Origin: Polyangiaceae bacterium
GTDB taxonomy: Bacteria; Myxococcota_A; Polyangia; Polyangiales; Polyangiaceae
Length of the DNA: 64,000 bases
Reading direction: 5' to 3'
Assembly (NCBI GenBank): GCA_025937835.1
Contig: JAICQO010000012.1
Location: forward strand, 39,537 to 103,536
Shown: positions 41,954 through 50,789 of the stretch, in pieces
Layout of the letters: each line of letters opens with the position of its first letter
How positions within the stretch are numbered: the stretch's first letter is position 1
The notes under the pieces: generated by a model
The model's input: only the letters and a program-made list of their open reading frames with translations
Told to the model about the DNA's origin: nothing
The model's database searches: none
Made by a program: the position numbers and the translations under genes

Positions 41954-44632
41954 TCAGACGATGACCTTCGACAGCACCCGCTCGTGAAACTGCGACTCTG
42001 CGGCAGCCAACTCGCCGGGTGGCTGGTGCCTCTTCGCGATCAGGATCACCGCGTTCACCACCGCTGCGAAGGCGCGGAGCTCGACGGATTCGTTGACCGC
42101 CGGTCCCGGAATCAACACCACGTCGTAGCGACTGCGCAGATCCGTGACGCACTCGTAGAACGCCTGGGACAGGATCAGACCGGGCGAGCGCATCGCGCCC
42201 TCGGCGAGCGCGTGCAGCGTCGCGCTGCAGCGGAAGACGGACCAACCTCCGCCGCCCGTCCCGCGCGCGTTGAGCTGCGAGGACAGGCCTGCCGACAGCG
42301 GCATCGAGGCGTGCAAGTAGCGATGCACGGCCGGGCGCTGGAAGTTTCCTTCGATGATCAGCACCCGGGCCCTGCCGCTATTGGCGAGCGAGAGCGCGAG
42401 CTCGCTGGCGACGCGCGCGGCCGAATCGGCAGCGCCGGGCGGGCCGCACAACCCGACCACGAAGCCGCTCTGACCGATGTGTTGCAGCACCTGCTGGCCG
42501 AGGCCCTGCTGCTGATCGGGGTTCAGCGTCGGATCCGGACCCCAGGTCGGCGGAGCGGGGATCACCACCAGCTCGGCGCGCGCCGGCGGTGCGCTCGAGT
42601 GGCCGGGCGGCGGCGGCGCGCTCGAGCCGATCGACATGCCGTGCGCGGGGATTTCCTTGGGAGGCAGGCTACTCGACGGGTGCCCCTCGGGCGGCGGGAG
42701 AGAGCTCTCGATCGGTACCGGCGGCGCGAGGCTCACGGGCGGCGCGAGCGAGGCGCGCTGCGCGCCTTCGAGCACGATCGCGCGGCGTTGCTTGAGCTCG
42801 GGCTCGGCCGCGCTCTTCACCCACTGCGCGACCTCGCTGGTGGGCGCGAGCAGGTTCTCGCGCAGCGCGATACGCCGGAGCTCCATCACCATTTCCTGGG
42901 CCGACGCGAAGCGACGCTCCGGATCGCGCTCGAGCGCGCGCAGGCACACCGAGTTCAAGCTCGCGGGCGGGCGTAGCCCGACGTTGCTCGGCGGCTCGAT
43001 GCGCCGCGTGCGAACGGCGTCGAGCGTCTCCTGCACGGTCGCGCCCTCGAACAGCTTCACCCCCGTGAGCGCCTGGTACAGCACGATGCCCATCGAGAAC
43101 ACGTCGGCGCGGCAGTCGAGGCGACCGTCCGAGAGTTGTTCGGGCGCCAGGTACGCGGCCTTGCCGTGGGTGACCTGGGCCGCTTCGCGACCGCGCACGC
43201 CGTGGCGCGCCACGCCGAAGTCGGTGATGCGACACACGCCGTCGACGCCCACCAGCAGGTTCTCGGGAGAGACGTCGCAGTGCACGATGTCGAGCGGCGC
43301 GCCGTCTTCCCCGACCAGCGTGTGGGCGGCGTGGAGCCCCGCCAGCGCGTCGAGCACGATCGAGACGATCGGCGCCGCCGGCCGTGACTCCGAACGAGCG
43401 CCGAACAGCTCTTTCAAGCTGCAGCCCTCGATGTAGTCCATCACCAGGTAGGGCTGAGAAGCGTGAAAGCCCGCGTCCACGACGCTCACCACGTTCGGGT
43501 GGTGGATGTGTCCGGACAGCCGTGCTTCGTCGAGGAAGCGACGCGCAGCCTGGCTATCGGCGAGCAGATGACGACGCAACAACTTGAGCGCGAACAGGCG
43601 CCGGAAGCCGCCTTGCGACGAGAGCCGGCACAGATACACCGAGCCCATGCCGCCGCGACCGATACGGCACAACACTTCGTAGCGCCCGATGTAGCGCGCG
43701 CCGTGGCGCGGCTCGACTGGCTCCGGGATCGGGCGGGGGCCGCCAACCGAGGGAGGCGGCGCGCGATTCGAGCGCTCGCGCGGTGCCGAGCTCGGCGCTC
43801 GCCCTTCGGGAGCGCGCGTCGATTCCCGCGCCGGCGCGCTGGAGCTGCCGGACAGCGCGATCACCGGCCGAGTCGACGCGGGGGGCTGCATCGCGGGTGG
43901 CGGCGGAGAATCGATGGCGACGATGCGGTGGATCCCGAGCGGGTTCCCGTCCGCGACGCCCTGCGGCGTACCGACCAGCAACGTCGGCGAGCGCGACGTG
44001 AAATTCTGGAGCGGCTGGGCCGTGGCCGCTTCCGGGCTCGCCGGCGGCGGGATCGTCAGCGGAGCGCCACCGTCGCTGCGCTGCGCCGAGGCAGGCACCC
44101 GAAGCAGGCCGCCCTGAATGGCTCCGACGAGCAGAGTCAGAGCGTCTACCGCGTCGACTCCGCTCTCGTCGATGATCTCCGACAGGGCGCGCTGCCCGTC
44201 GACCAGGTGCAGCAACGCGCGCTGCTCCTCGGCGAGGCTCTGCCGCTGGAGCGCGTCCTTTCCAGCGCTCGATAGCTCCGGCACCGTGGAAAGCCCGGGA
44301 GCCTGCGCCGACAGTTTCTGCCAATGGGCGAGCTGTTCGGCCACGTGATCCACGTTCGGCGCGAGCGAGGACCGTGCATCCACGGGCCCCGGCGCGACCT
44401 CGAAGCGCCCCTCGTTGGTCTCGAGCAGGCGGAACAGCGCCCCGCGCCCCGAAAGCTCCTCGAGGCTCGCCTCGACGATCTTGCCCGACTGAAACTGCAC
44501 CTCGGCGCGCCCCGCCGGCAGCTCGAAGCGCACGATCCCGGTCAGGCCTTGCCGCTCGAGCTCGCGCAGTACGGCGCTCGTTCCGCCTTCTCCGACTTGG
44601 CCGCTCCGTCCAGGTTCCTGCGTGACGCTCAC
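41954..44632 (-). CDS. DUF4388-Ser/Thr kinase fused to a degenerate BY-kinase-like ATPase domain
   Basis: An 892-aa three-part protein starting at GTG 44632, preceded by GAGGTG. Residues 15-110 are a DUF4388/PATAN-like domain. Residues 310-590 are a Hanks kinase that looks active: G-loop GRGGMG (325-330), Lys350, Glu369, HCD (451-453) with Asn458, and DFG (471-473). After a long Ser/Pro linker, residues 720-892 resemble the BY-kinase/Wzc ATPase fold (VVGLCGPPGAADSAA, RVLIIEGNFQRP, YDVVLIPGPAVNES). However, the Walker A Lys is replaced (GAADS), Walker A' lacks Asp and Walker B reads IPGP. The last part is thus a pseudo-ATPase. It probably controls the kinase-less Wzz protein at 30735. Confidence 0.88.
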   Translation of the reverse strand: MSVTQEPGRSGQVGEGGTSAVLRELERQGLTGIVRFELPAGRAEVQFQSGKIVEASLEELSGRGALFRLLETNEGRFEVAPGPVDARSSLAPNVDHVAEQLAHWQKLSAQAPGLSTVPELSSAGKDALQRQSLAEEQRALLHLVDGQRALSEIIDESGVDAVDALTLLVGAIQGGLLRVPASAQRSDGGAPLTIPPPASPEAATAQPLQNFTSRSPTLLVGTPQGVADGNPLGIHRIVAIDSPPPPAMQPPASTRPVIALSGSSSAPARESTRAPEGRAPSSAPRERSNRAPPPSVGGPRPIPEPVEPRHGARYIGRYEVLCRIGRGGMGSVYLCRLSSQGGFRRLFALKLLRRHLLADSQAARRFLDEARLSGHIHHPNVVSVVDAGFHASQPYLVMDYIEGCSLKELFGARSESRPAAPIVSIVLDALAGLHAAHTLVGEDGAPLDIVHCDVSPENLLVGVDGVCRITDFGVARHGVRGREAAQVTHGKAAYLAPEQLSDGRLDCRADVFSMGIVLYQALTGVKLFEGATVQETLDAVRTRRIEPPSNVGLRPPASLNSVCLRALERDPERRFASAQEMVMELRRIALRENLLAPTSEVAQWVKSAAEPELKQRRAIVLEGAQRASLAPPVSLAPPVPIESSLPPPEGHPSSSLPPKEIPAHGMSIGSSAPPPPGHSSAPPARAELVVIPAPPTWGPDPTLNPDQQQGLGQQVLQHIGQSGFVVGLCGPPGAADSAARVASELALSLANSGRARVLIIEGNFQRPAVHRYLHASMPLSAGLSSQLNARGTGGGGWSVFRCSATLHALAEGAMRSPGLILSQAFYECVTDLRSRYDVVLIPGPAVNESVELRAFAAVVNAVILIAKRHQPPGELAAAESQFHERVLSKVIV

Positions 44633-44777
44633 GCGGCACCTCGGGGGAGAGGCGTCAGCGTCGAGGGACCGTCCTGTTGCGACATTTAAGAGAGAAGTCG
44701 AAAGTAGCCCCTCGGCGCGGGGTGTCAACGTCGCAGGCCGAGTTCCAGCTCGCCCCCGCTCCGCGCTTTCCTGCTCC

Positions 44778-47510
44778 TCAGATGCCGTAGCGATAATCCG
44801 GATCGCCGTCTTTGGGAGTCGACGGCGGTGCGGATTCGCTCGGCGCGTCGGGATTCGAAGGGGAGGCAGACGGAGGCTCACTGGTCGGAGCCGGAGCGGT
44901 CGAATCGTTTTGCTCGTTCGGTGCGGCCGGCGCGCTCGGCGCCTCGGGCGCACGTTCGGGCGGGTTCCCTGGCTTCTGCCGCGGGCGGGCATTCACGCTT
45001 CGGCGGCCCGCCGGTCGGTGCGCGCGCTCGGCCGCTGGCTCCGGCTCCGCAACCGCCGGCTCACTCGGTGGGGTCGTGCTCGCTGCCGGCGGCGTAGCCG
45101 TGGTTTCGGCCTTCGGCGGCTCGACGCGGGGCTTCGGCTCGACGCGGGGAAAGTCGGTGTCGAAGTGGTCCGGTTCGGCGGTCGCAGGTGGCGGAGGCTC
45201 GGGCGCTCGGGCCTGTTGGCGTGCAAGAAACACCACGCCGCCACCGATCACGATCAGCGCCACCGCGGCCGCCGCGACCATGCGTGAAAGCCCGCTCCCC
45301 GACGCTGCCGGCACCGGCTCGGAGTGCGACAGGTCGAAAACCGGCGGCGAAACGGAGACTCGCGCGAGCCCGGTGCTCGGGCTCACCCTGACGATCGCCG
45401 CGGGGTTGCTCGGAGCGTGGCTGGGCGGCGCTTCGAAGGCGGGGACGCGACTGCTCGGCACGTGGACCGGCGGTAGAGACGACGCCGCGGGCGGGCGCTG
45501 ACTCGCGCGCAGCCGTCGCGAAGCGTCGAGCACCGCCAGCCGGCGCAGCTCGAGATCGCGCCCGAAGGTCGCGTGCATCCACTCCGCGGCGTCCGAGGCG
45601 CTCGCCAGCGTGCCGTGATCCAGCGCGGCCTGTTCGAGCAGCATCAGCATCTCACGCGCCGATTCGTAGCGGCGATCCGGATCGCGCTCCAAAGCTCGCA
45701 GGCACACCTCGTCGAAGGCGCTCGATGGCCGCAAGCCGAGGCGGCTCGGCGGCTCGATCGGCTGCTCGAGCACGCGCTTCCGAACTTCCTCCGGCGTCGA
45801 GCCGCGGAACAGCTCGACCCCGGTCAGCGCCTCGTACAGGATCGCGCCCGCCGAGAACACGTCGCAGCGCGCGTCGAGGGGCCGATTCGTCAACCGCTCG
45901 GGTGACAGATACGCCAGCTTCTCGAGGTGGGGCATGCGATCGCCCAGCGTGCGCGCGCCGTGCGACAGGGCCACGTCCGCGACGCGGCAGGTGCCGTTGG
46001 TGCCGATCAAGAGGTCGCGCGGCGACAGCTCGCCGTGCACCAGTCCGAGCGGCACTCCGCTCGACCCCGAATACTCGTGGATCGCCTGCAAGCCGCGCAG
46101 GGCATCGAACAGGATCGCCGCGATCAGCTCCGGAGGGCGGCTCTGCGGGTGCCGCGACATCAACGTGCGGAGGTTCGAGCCCTCGACGTACTCCGAGAGC
46201 AGCATCGGGTGGGAGTCGTAGGAGCCGCGGTCGATCAACCGCACCACGTTCGGATGATTCAGCGACGCGGGGATCCGCGCGCCTTCGAGGAACGCCGCGA
46301 GCGCGGGCGCGTCCGCGCGAAGGTCGAGCAGCTTTGCTGCCGCGAGCCCCGCGACGCTGCCCTGCTCCTCGTGGCGGCACAGGTACACGCTGCTCTCGTG
46401 GCCGCGGGCCAGGCGCAAGAGCACGCGATAGTTGCCGAGCATTGCCCCCGGCTGGACGGCGTCGAAGCCGCCCGTCGGCGGAGGCGGAGTGCTCGGATAG
46501 AGCGAGGGCCGCGGCTCCGAACGCTCGCGCTCGCGGCTCACGGTCGGCGGCGAGAGCTCGTTCGAAGGCATCGGGGCGCTGCGTGCGCCGGCCGGGCCCT
46601 TCTCGACCAGCCCAGATTCGTCCGGGCCTTGGGAGATCGAAATCTCGAGATCCGGGCCCCAATCCGTGCCGGATTCGTTGGCACTCCGAGGCTCCGAGCT
46701 CTCCGGCCCGCCGGAGAGCGTCTTCGCGCGAGCTCGCTCCGCGGACTGTGCAACGAGCTCGATCACCGGCCCCGAGCTTGCCGGCTCCGAGCTCGGCCCG
46801 GTCGAGGTAAGCCCCGAGAGCGTGCCGCTGCGCACCGGGATCGAGCGCAGGGCTTCGATGCGATTCTCTTCCTCCGTCGAGAAGGGACGCGGCGGAGGCG
46901 GGCGTGAGGTGTTGAGCCTTGCGGGAGTGAAGAAGCCGTCGGTCTCGAGCGCCGTCGAGGCTGCGAGCGCGTGAACCGGGTCGAGACGGCTCTCGTCCAG
47001 GACTTCGAGCAGCGTGCGGCGGCCGTCCACCGCAGCCAAGATCGCGCGCTCGTCGTCGCTTTTCGTCTCGCGCGGCGGCGGCTGCTTCAACGCCAGAACG
47101 GCATCGAGCGGCGGACCCCCCACCACCAGCTCGTGCCAGCGCGCCGAGCGCTTCACCCGCTTCGAAATCAGGGACACGATCGGATCCTGGATCGCCCGCG
47201 GCCGATTCACCGGCTCGTGGAACACCTCGAACGTGCCCTGACGAAAGCCGAGGATGCGGTAGATCGCGGCTTCGCCTTGCAGATCACCGATCTCGGCGTC
47301 GACCAGCCCTTGCGCTGCGAACCAGACATGGCCGATGTCCGAGCTCGTCGTGAATCGCACCACCGCGGGCCGGCCCCGGCTCTCGAGGGTCGTCAGCAGG
47401 TCCGCGATGGAGACGCGTGAAATCTGTCCGCTGAGCGCGGGGGTGAGCTCGGTCGGCGGGGGACCGCCGGGAGGGCCCGGGGTACGTGACGGCACTCCAC
47501 CTTGACCCAT
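44778..47510 (-). CDS. DUF4388-pseudokinase membrane protein
   Basis: A 910-aa relative of the neighbouring kinase. An N-terminal DUF4388-like domain (about residues 25-130) and a long disordered linker precede a kinase fold (about 357-630). Its active site is degraded: the G-loop reads ARGHES, HRD is HGE (492-494), the Asn is Asp499 and DFG is DVA (512-514). Lys393 and Glu409 remain. A single membrane helix (about 742-764, VAAAAVALIVIGGGVVFLA) is followed by a Pro/Glu-rich tail that would be outside. It lies 145 bp upstream of the active kinase gene on the same strand. It may be an allosteric partner or scaffold. Confidence 0.85.
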   Translation of the reverse strand: MGQGGVPSRTPGPPGGPPPTELTPALSGQISRVSIADLLTTLESRGRPAVVRFTTSSDIGHVWFAAQGLVDAEIGDLQGEAAIYRILGFRQGTFEVFHEPVNRPRAIQDPIVSLISKRVKRSARWHELVVGGPPLDAVLALKQPPPRETKSDDERAILAAVDGRRTLLEVLDESRLDPVHALAASTALETDGFFTPARLNTSRPPPPRPFSTEEENRIEALRSIPVRSGTLSGLTSTGPSSEPASSGPVIELVAQSAERARAKTLSGGPESSEPRSANESGTDWGPDLEISISQGPDESGLVEKGPAGARSAPMPSNELSPPTVSRERERSEPRPSLYPSTPPPPTGGFDAVQPGAMLGNYRVLLRLARGHESSVYLCRHEEQGSVAGLAAAKLLDLRADAPALAAFLEGARIPASLNHPNVVRLIDRGSYDSHPMLLSEYVEGSNLRTLMSRHPQSRPPELIAAILFDALRGLQAIHEYSGSSGVPLGLVHGELSPRDLLIGTNGTCRVADVALSHGARTLGDRMPHLEKLAYLSPERLTNRPLDARCDVFSAGAILYEALTGVELFRGSTPEEVRKRVLEQPIEPPSRLGLRPSSAFDEVCLRALERDPDRRYESAREMLMLLEQAALDHGTLASASDAAEWMHATFGRDLELRRLAVLDASRRLRASQRPPAASSLPPVHVPSSRVPAFEAPPSHAPSNPAAIVRVSPSTGLARVSVSPPVFDLSHSEPVPAASGSGLSRMVAAAAVALIVIGGGVVFLARQQARAPEPPPPATAEPDHFDTDFPRVEPKPRVEPPKAETTATPPAASTTPPSEPAVAEPEPAAERAHRPAGRRSVNARPRQKPGNPPERAPEAPSAPAAPNEQNDSTAPAPTSEPPSASPSNPDAPSESAPPSTPKDGDPDYRYGI

Positions 47511-47633
47511 GACCTGCGAACCTTATCGCCGGTCAAATCCCTGTCAACTCGCGGTTCCCGAGGCAGTTCCACCTCCGACAGAACTCGGGCTGGGCCCCCA
47601 CAGAGCCAGCGCCAGGCCCCCCGGCCCTGAGGC

Positions 47634-48101
47634 TCATTCCCCGAGTTTGCGCGCGGGGACCATGTAGTTCTGGACGTAGTCCCGCACTGCGTCGCCGAGC
47701 GGTGTCACGGCGCTTCGATAACCACTCTGTCGCAGACGAGTGATATCCGCCTCGGTGAAGTACTGGTACTTACCGCGCAGGGACTCGGGCATTTCGATGA
47801 AGTCGATGCGGGGCTCGCGTCCGAGCGCACTGAAGATGGCGTTCGTCAGCGTCAGCCACGTGTTCGCCTGACCCGAGCCGAGGTTGAAGAGCCCGGAGGC
47901 CTGCGGTGCAGCGTCCGCGAAGTGCAAGGTCATCTGGACCGCGTCCTTCACGTAGAGGAAGTCGCGCTTCTGTTCGCCGTCGGCGTACTCGGGCCGATAG
48001 CTCTTGAAGAGCTGCACTCTGCCGGTGTCCTGGATCTGCTGCTGGGCCTTGTTCACGAGCGACCGCATGTCGCCTGCGGGCTCAGCGCGAGGCGCGGGCA
48101 C
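47634..48101 (-). pseudogene. hldD: HldD remnant (C-terminal half of ADP-heptose epimerase)
   Basis: A 155-codon frame whose homology begins at about residue 11 (GDMRSLVNKAQQQIQDTG, 48071). It continues through RPEYADGEQKRDFLYVKDAV and SGLFNLGSGQANTW to LRGKYQYFTEADITRLRQSGY. These are the substrate-binding and C-terminal blocks of ADP-L-glycero-D-manno-heptose-6-epimerase. The NAD-binding Rossmann half and the YxxxK catalytic pair are missing. The break lies next to the stop of the flippase-like gene at 48082, so the 5' half was replaced. The product cannot be catalytic. Confidence 0.8.
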
Positions 48102-49131
48102 GCGCGCCGCCGGCGCGATTCGACGCCAGGTATTCGCCCAGAAGCCCCGACAACGTGACGGCGATCACCAGCGCCAAGTAGTTCACGTAGTACACGAACA
48201 CGAACGCGGCGCCCTCGTGCACGACCTTCGCGGGCTCGACGTACACCGCGAGCCCGGCGTACAGCGCGAGCTGGATCGCACCGAAGAAACCGGGGGCATT
48301 GGGCACGGCGAAGCCGAGCGCCATCACGCCGAACACGACGGTGGTCTGTGCGAAGGACAAGCTCGGTAGGCCGGCGGCGCTGGCCAGGAGCTTGATGGTG
48401 AAGATGTTGAGCACGGTGGAGACCACCGTCACGAGCAGGTAAGGGACCGTGTACTTGAGGTTCGGCAAAAAGCGCAGACCGTCGCTGACGCGCGCCACGG
48501 CGTCCGCGACGAACGCGGCGAATTTCTTGGAGAACAGGCCCAGCACGCGCTCCGTGACGCGCCGGGCGAAATCTCGCCAGAGGAAGAACGCGACCATCGT
48601 GAGGAACGCCAGGCTGAAGCCGGCGGCGGCGAGCTTCGCGGCGCGCGGCACGTAGGCCGCGGGGATCGCCAGGTTGCCGATGTGATCCGGCAACGGCTCG
48701 TGCGGCTTCGCGAACGTCAGGCCGAGCAGCAGCAACAGCGCGAACACCACGCCGTCGATGATCCGCTCCGCGCCGACCGTCGCGCTCACGGCCCAGCCCG
48801 ACAGCTTGCCCTTTTCGCGGAGCAGCGCCGGCCGCGCCACCTCTCCCAGGCGGAACGGCAGGAAGGTGATGAGCCCGATGGTGATGCACAGCGTGCTCAG
48901 CAGGCGTGGAAATGAGACCTTGGCGATCGGCGCAAGCAAGAAGTGCACGCGACCGAGCCGCATCAACATGCTGGAGAGCTGGGTCAGCACCGCCGCCACG
49001 ACCAACCCGGCGTTCAAGCCGTTCAGGCTGCCTTCCGGCGGGAACAACGGCAGCGCGCCGGCCCGCAGCACCCAGCCGAAGCCAACCGCGAGCGCGACCG
49101 ACGCGAGCAGCGCGCGCACGTGACGCTTCAT
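48082..49131 (-). CDS. Flippase-like lysylphosphatidylglycerol-synthase TM-region protein
   Basis: A 349-aa polytopic membrane protein (about eight helices) of the LPG_synthase_TM/UPF0104 family. Typical features are an N-terminal helix followed by PEGSLNGLNAGLVVAAVLTQ, the charged turn FLPFRLGEVARPALLREKG, and a C-terminal FGVMALGFAVPNAPGFFGAIQ. Stand-alone members are proposed lipid or glycolipid flippases, often found beside UbiA or glycosyltransferase genes. I use ATG 49131; TTG 49154 is possible. The stop codon borders the hldD remnant. The divergent neighbour is a HAD-UbiA fusion (117-bp gap). Confidence 0.85.
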   Translation of the reverse strand: MKRHVRALLASVALAVGFGWVLRAGALPLFPPEGSLNGLNAGLVVAAVLTQLSSMLMRLGRVHFLLAPIAKVSFPRLLSTLCITIGLITFLPFRLGEVARPALLREKGKLSGWAVSATVGAERIIDGVVFALLLLLGLTFAKPHEPLPDHIGNLAIPAAYVPRAAKLAAAGFSLAFLTMVAFFLWRDFARRVTERVLGLFSKKFAAFVADAVARVSDGLRFLPNLKYTVPYLLVTVVSTVLNIFTIKLLASAAGLPSLSFAQTTVVFGVMALGFAVPNAPGFFGAIQLALYAGLAVYVEPAKVVHEGAAFVFVYYVNYLALVIAVTLSGLLGEYLASNRAGGARARASR

Positions 49132-49248
49132 GAAATCGACGGCGGGGCTGCTCAAGGGCAGCCTCGTGTAGCACGACTCCGTTGCGGTTCGGCAAGCAGG
49201 GCCCGCCCGTCCGGATTTTGGTGTAGCTTCTCGGCCCGCGGCTGCTCG

Positions 49249-50736
49249 ATGTCCACCCAAATCCGCCTGGAAGAAGCCTTTTGCGAGGAGCCCGCGCTCG
49301 GCCGCCCACTGTGCGTGGATCTCGACGGGACGCTGATCACGAGCGACACCCTCTACGAGAGCGTGCTCTTGCTGTTCCGGCAGCGGCCGTGGCTGCTGCT
49401 GATCGCGCCGCTCTGGCTGTTCGGCGGAAAGAGCGGCTTCAAGCGCCGGATCGCCGAGAACGCGACGATCGATCCCAAGGCGCTGCCGTACCGCGCGGAG
49501 TTGATCGGCGCGCTGCGCTCGACGCGTGAGCGCGGCCGTAAGATCGTGCTGGCGACCGCCGCCGATAGAGAGGTGGCGGAGGCCGTCGCGGGGCACCTGG
49601 AGCTCTTCGACGCCATCCACGCCAGCGACGGCGTGAAGAACCTGAAGGCCGCCAACAAGCGCGATTTGCTGCGCGCCACGTACGACGGCGGCTTCGACTA
49701 CATCGGCGACTCCGCAGCGGATCGGACCGTGATGGAGGCCGCGACGCGCGGCTATCTGGTGGGCGCGTCGGGCAGCGCTGTCCACGCCGTGCGCGAGCTC
49801 GGTAAGGTGCAGGTCGTGTCACGGCGCCCGAGCAGCGTGCGCGCGCTGATCAAGGAAATCCGCCCGCACCAGTGGAGCAAGAACGCGCTGGTGTTGCTAC
49901 CGCTGTTGCTCGCCCCTGACCACGCGGACGCCGGCGCGGTCGTGCGCGGGATCCTGGCTACGGTCACGTTCTGTCTGTGCGCGTCGGCCGGTTACGTCTT
50001 CAACGACCTGATCGACATCGAGGCAGACCGCGCCCACGCCACCAAGCACAACCGCCCGTTCGCCTCGGGCGCGCTGCCGGTGATCGTCGGCCCGCCGTTG
50101 TTCTTCGGCTTGTTGCTCGGCAGCTTCGCGCTGTCCGCCCTGCTCTTGCCGTTCAGCTTCAGCATCATGCTGGCGCTCTACTTCGCCGGCACGCTCACCT
50201 ATTCGCTCTACTGGAAGCGGCTGATGCTGCTCGACGTGCTGGTGCTGGCGGGTCTCTACACCCACCGCATCCTGGCCGGAGGCGTCGCTACCGGCGTACC
50301 GGTCAGCGCCTGGCTGCTCGGCTTCTCGATGTTCTTCTTCACGAGCCTCGCGTTCGCCAAGCGCTACGTCGAGCTCAAGGCGATGAAGGACGACGCCATG
50401 GTCATGAACCGCGGCTACTTCCGCGCCGATCTCGAGATGGTGACCAGCATGGGCACCTCGAGCGGTTACATCGCGGCGCTGGTGTTCGTGCTGTACGTGG
50501 ACAGCGCAGCGGTGCGCGCCACTTACGTGGAGCCGCGTCTCTTGTGGCTGGTGCTTCCGGTTCTGCTTTACTGGCTCGGTCGGATCTGGCTCCTGGCAGG
50601 GCGCGGGCAGATGCAGGAAGACCCGGTGAAGTTCGCGCTCAAAGACAAGAAGAGCCTGCTTTCCGGGGCGATCATCTTCGCCATCGTGGCCGCGGCGCGG
50701 TTCTCGCCCGAGTGGCTGTCCGCGCTCATGCGCTGA
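49249..50736 (+). CDS. HAD phosphatase-UbiA prenyltransferase fusion
   Basis: A 495-aa two-domain protein. Residues 20-185 are a HAD phosphatase (DLDGT at 24-28, the Thr/Ser motif region KIVLATAADRE, and GDSAAD at 153-158). Residues 200-495 are a UbiA prenyltransferase with about eight helices and Asp-rich motif NDLIDIEAD (252-260), followed by KHNRP. This architecture resembles DPPR synthase-type enzymes that put phosphoribose on decaprenyl phosphate, with the HAD part perhaps removing the 5-phosphate. That would yield a polyprenyl-phosphoryl pentose for later membrane transferases. The activity is inferred. ATG 49249 fits the start of the HAD homology. Confidence 0.85.
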   Translation: MSTQIRLEEAFCEEPALGRPLCVDLDGTLITSDTLYESVLLLFRQRPWLLLIAPLWLFGGKSGFKRRIAENATIDPKALPYRAELIGALRSTRERGRKIVLATAADREVAEAVAGHLELFDAIHASDGVKNLKAANKRDLLRATYDGGFDYIGDSAADRTVMEAATRGYLVGASGSAVHAVRELGKVQVVSRRPSSVRALIKEIRPHQWSKNALVLLPLLLAPDHADAGAVVRGILATVTFCLCASAGYVFNDLIDIEADRAHATKHNRPFASGALPVIVGPPLFFGLLLGSFALSALLLPFSFSIMLALYFAGTLTYSLYWKRLMLLDVLVLAGLYTHRILAGGVATGVPVSAWLLGFSMFFFTSLAFAKRYVELKAMKDDAMVMNRGYFRADLEMVTSMGTSSGYIAALVFVLYVDSAAVRATYVEPRLLWLVLPVLLYWLGRIWLLAGRGQMQEDPVKFALKDKKSLLSGAIIFAIVAAARFSPEWLSALMR

Positions 50737-50789
50737 TGGCGCGCGGTTCGACGTTGCCGCGCCAGAGAGGCTGATTTACGTTCCCGCTC

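Noticed and set aside
41954..44992. Start of the kinase gene at 44992
   Set aside because: The extra 120 codons are Arg/Pro/Thr-rich with no homology; GTG 44632 has a good ribosome-binding site and opens the DUF4388-like domain.
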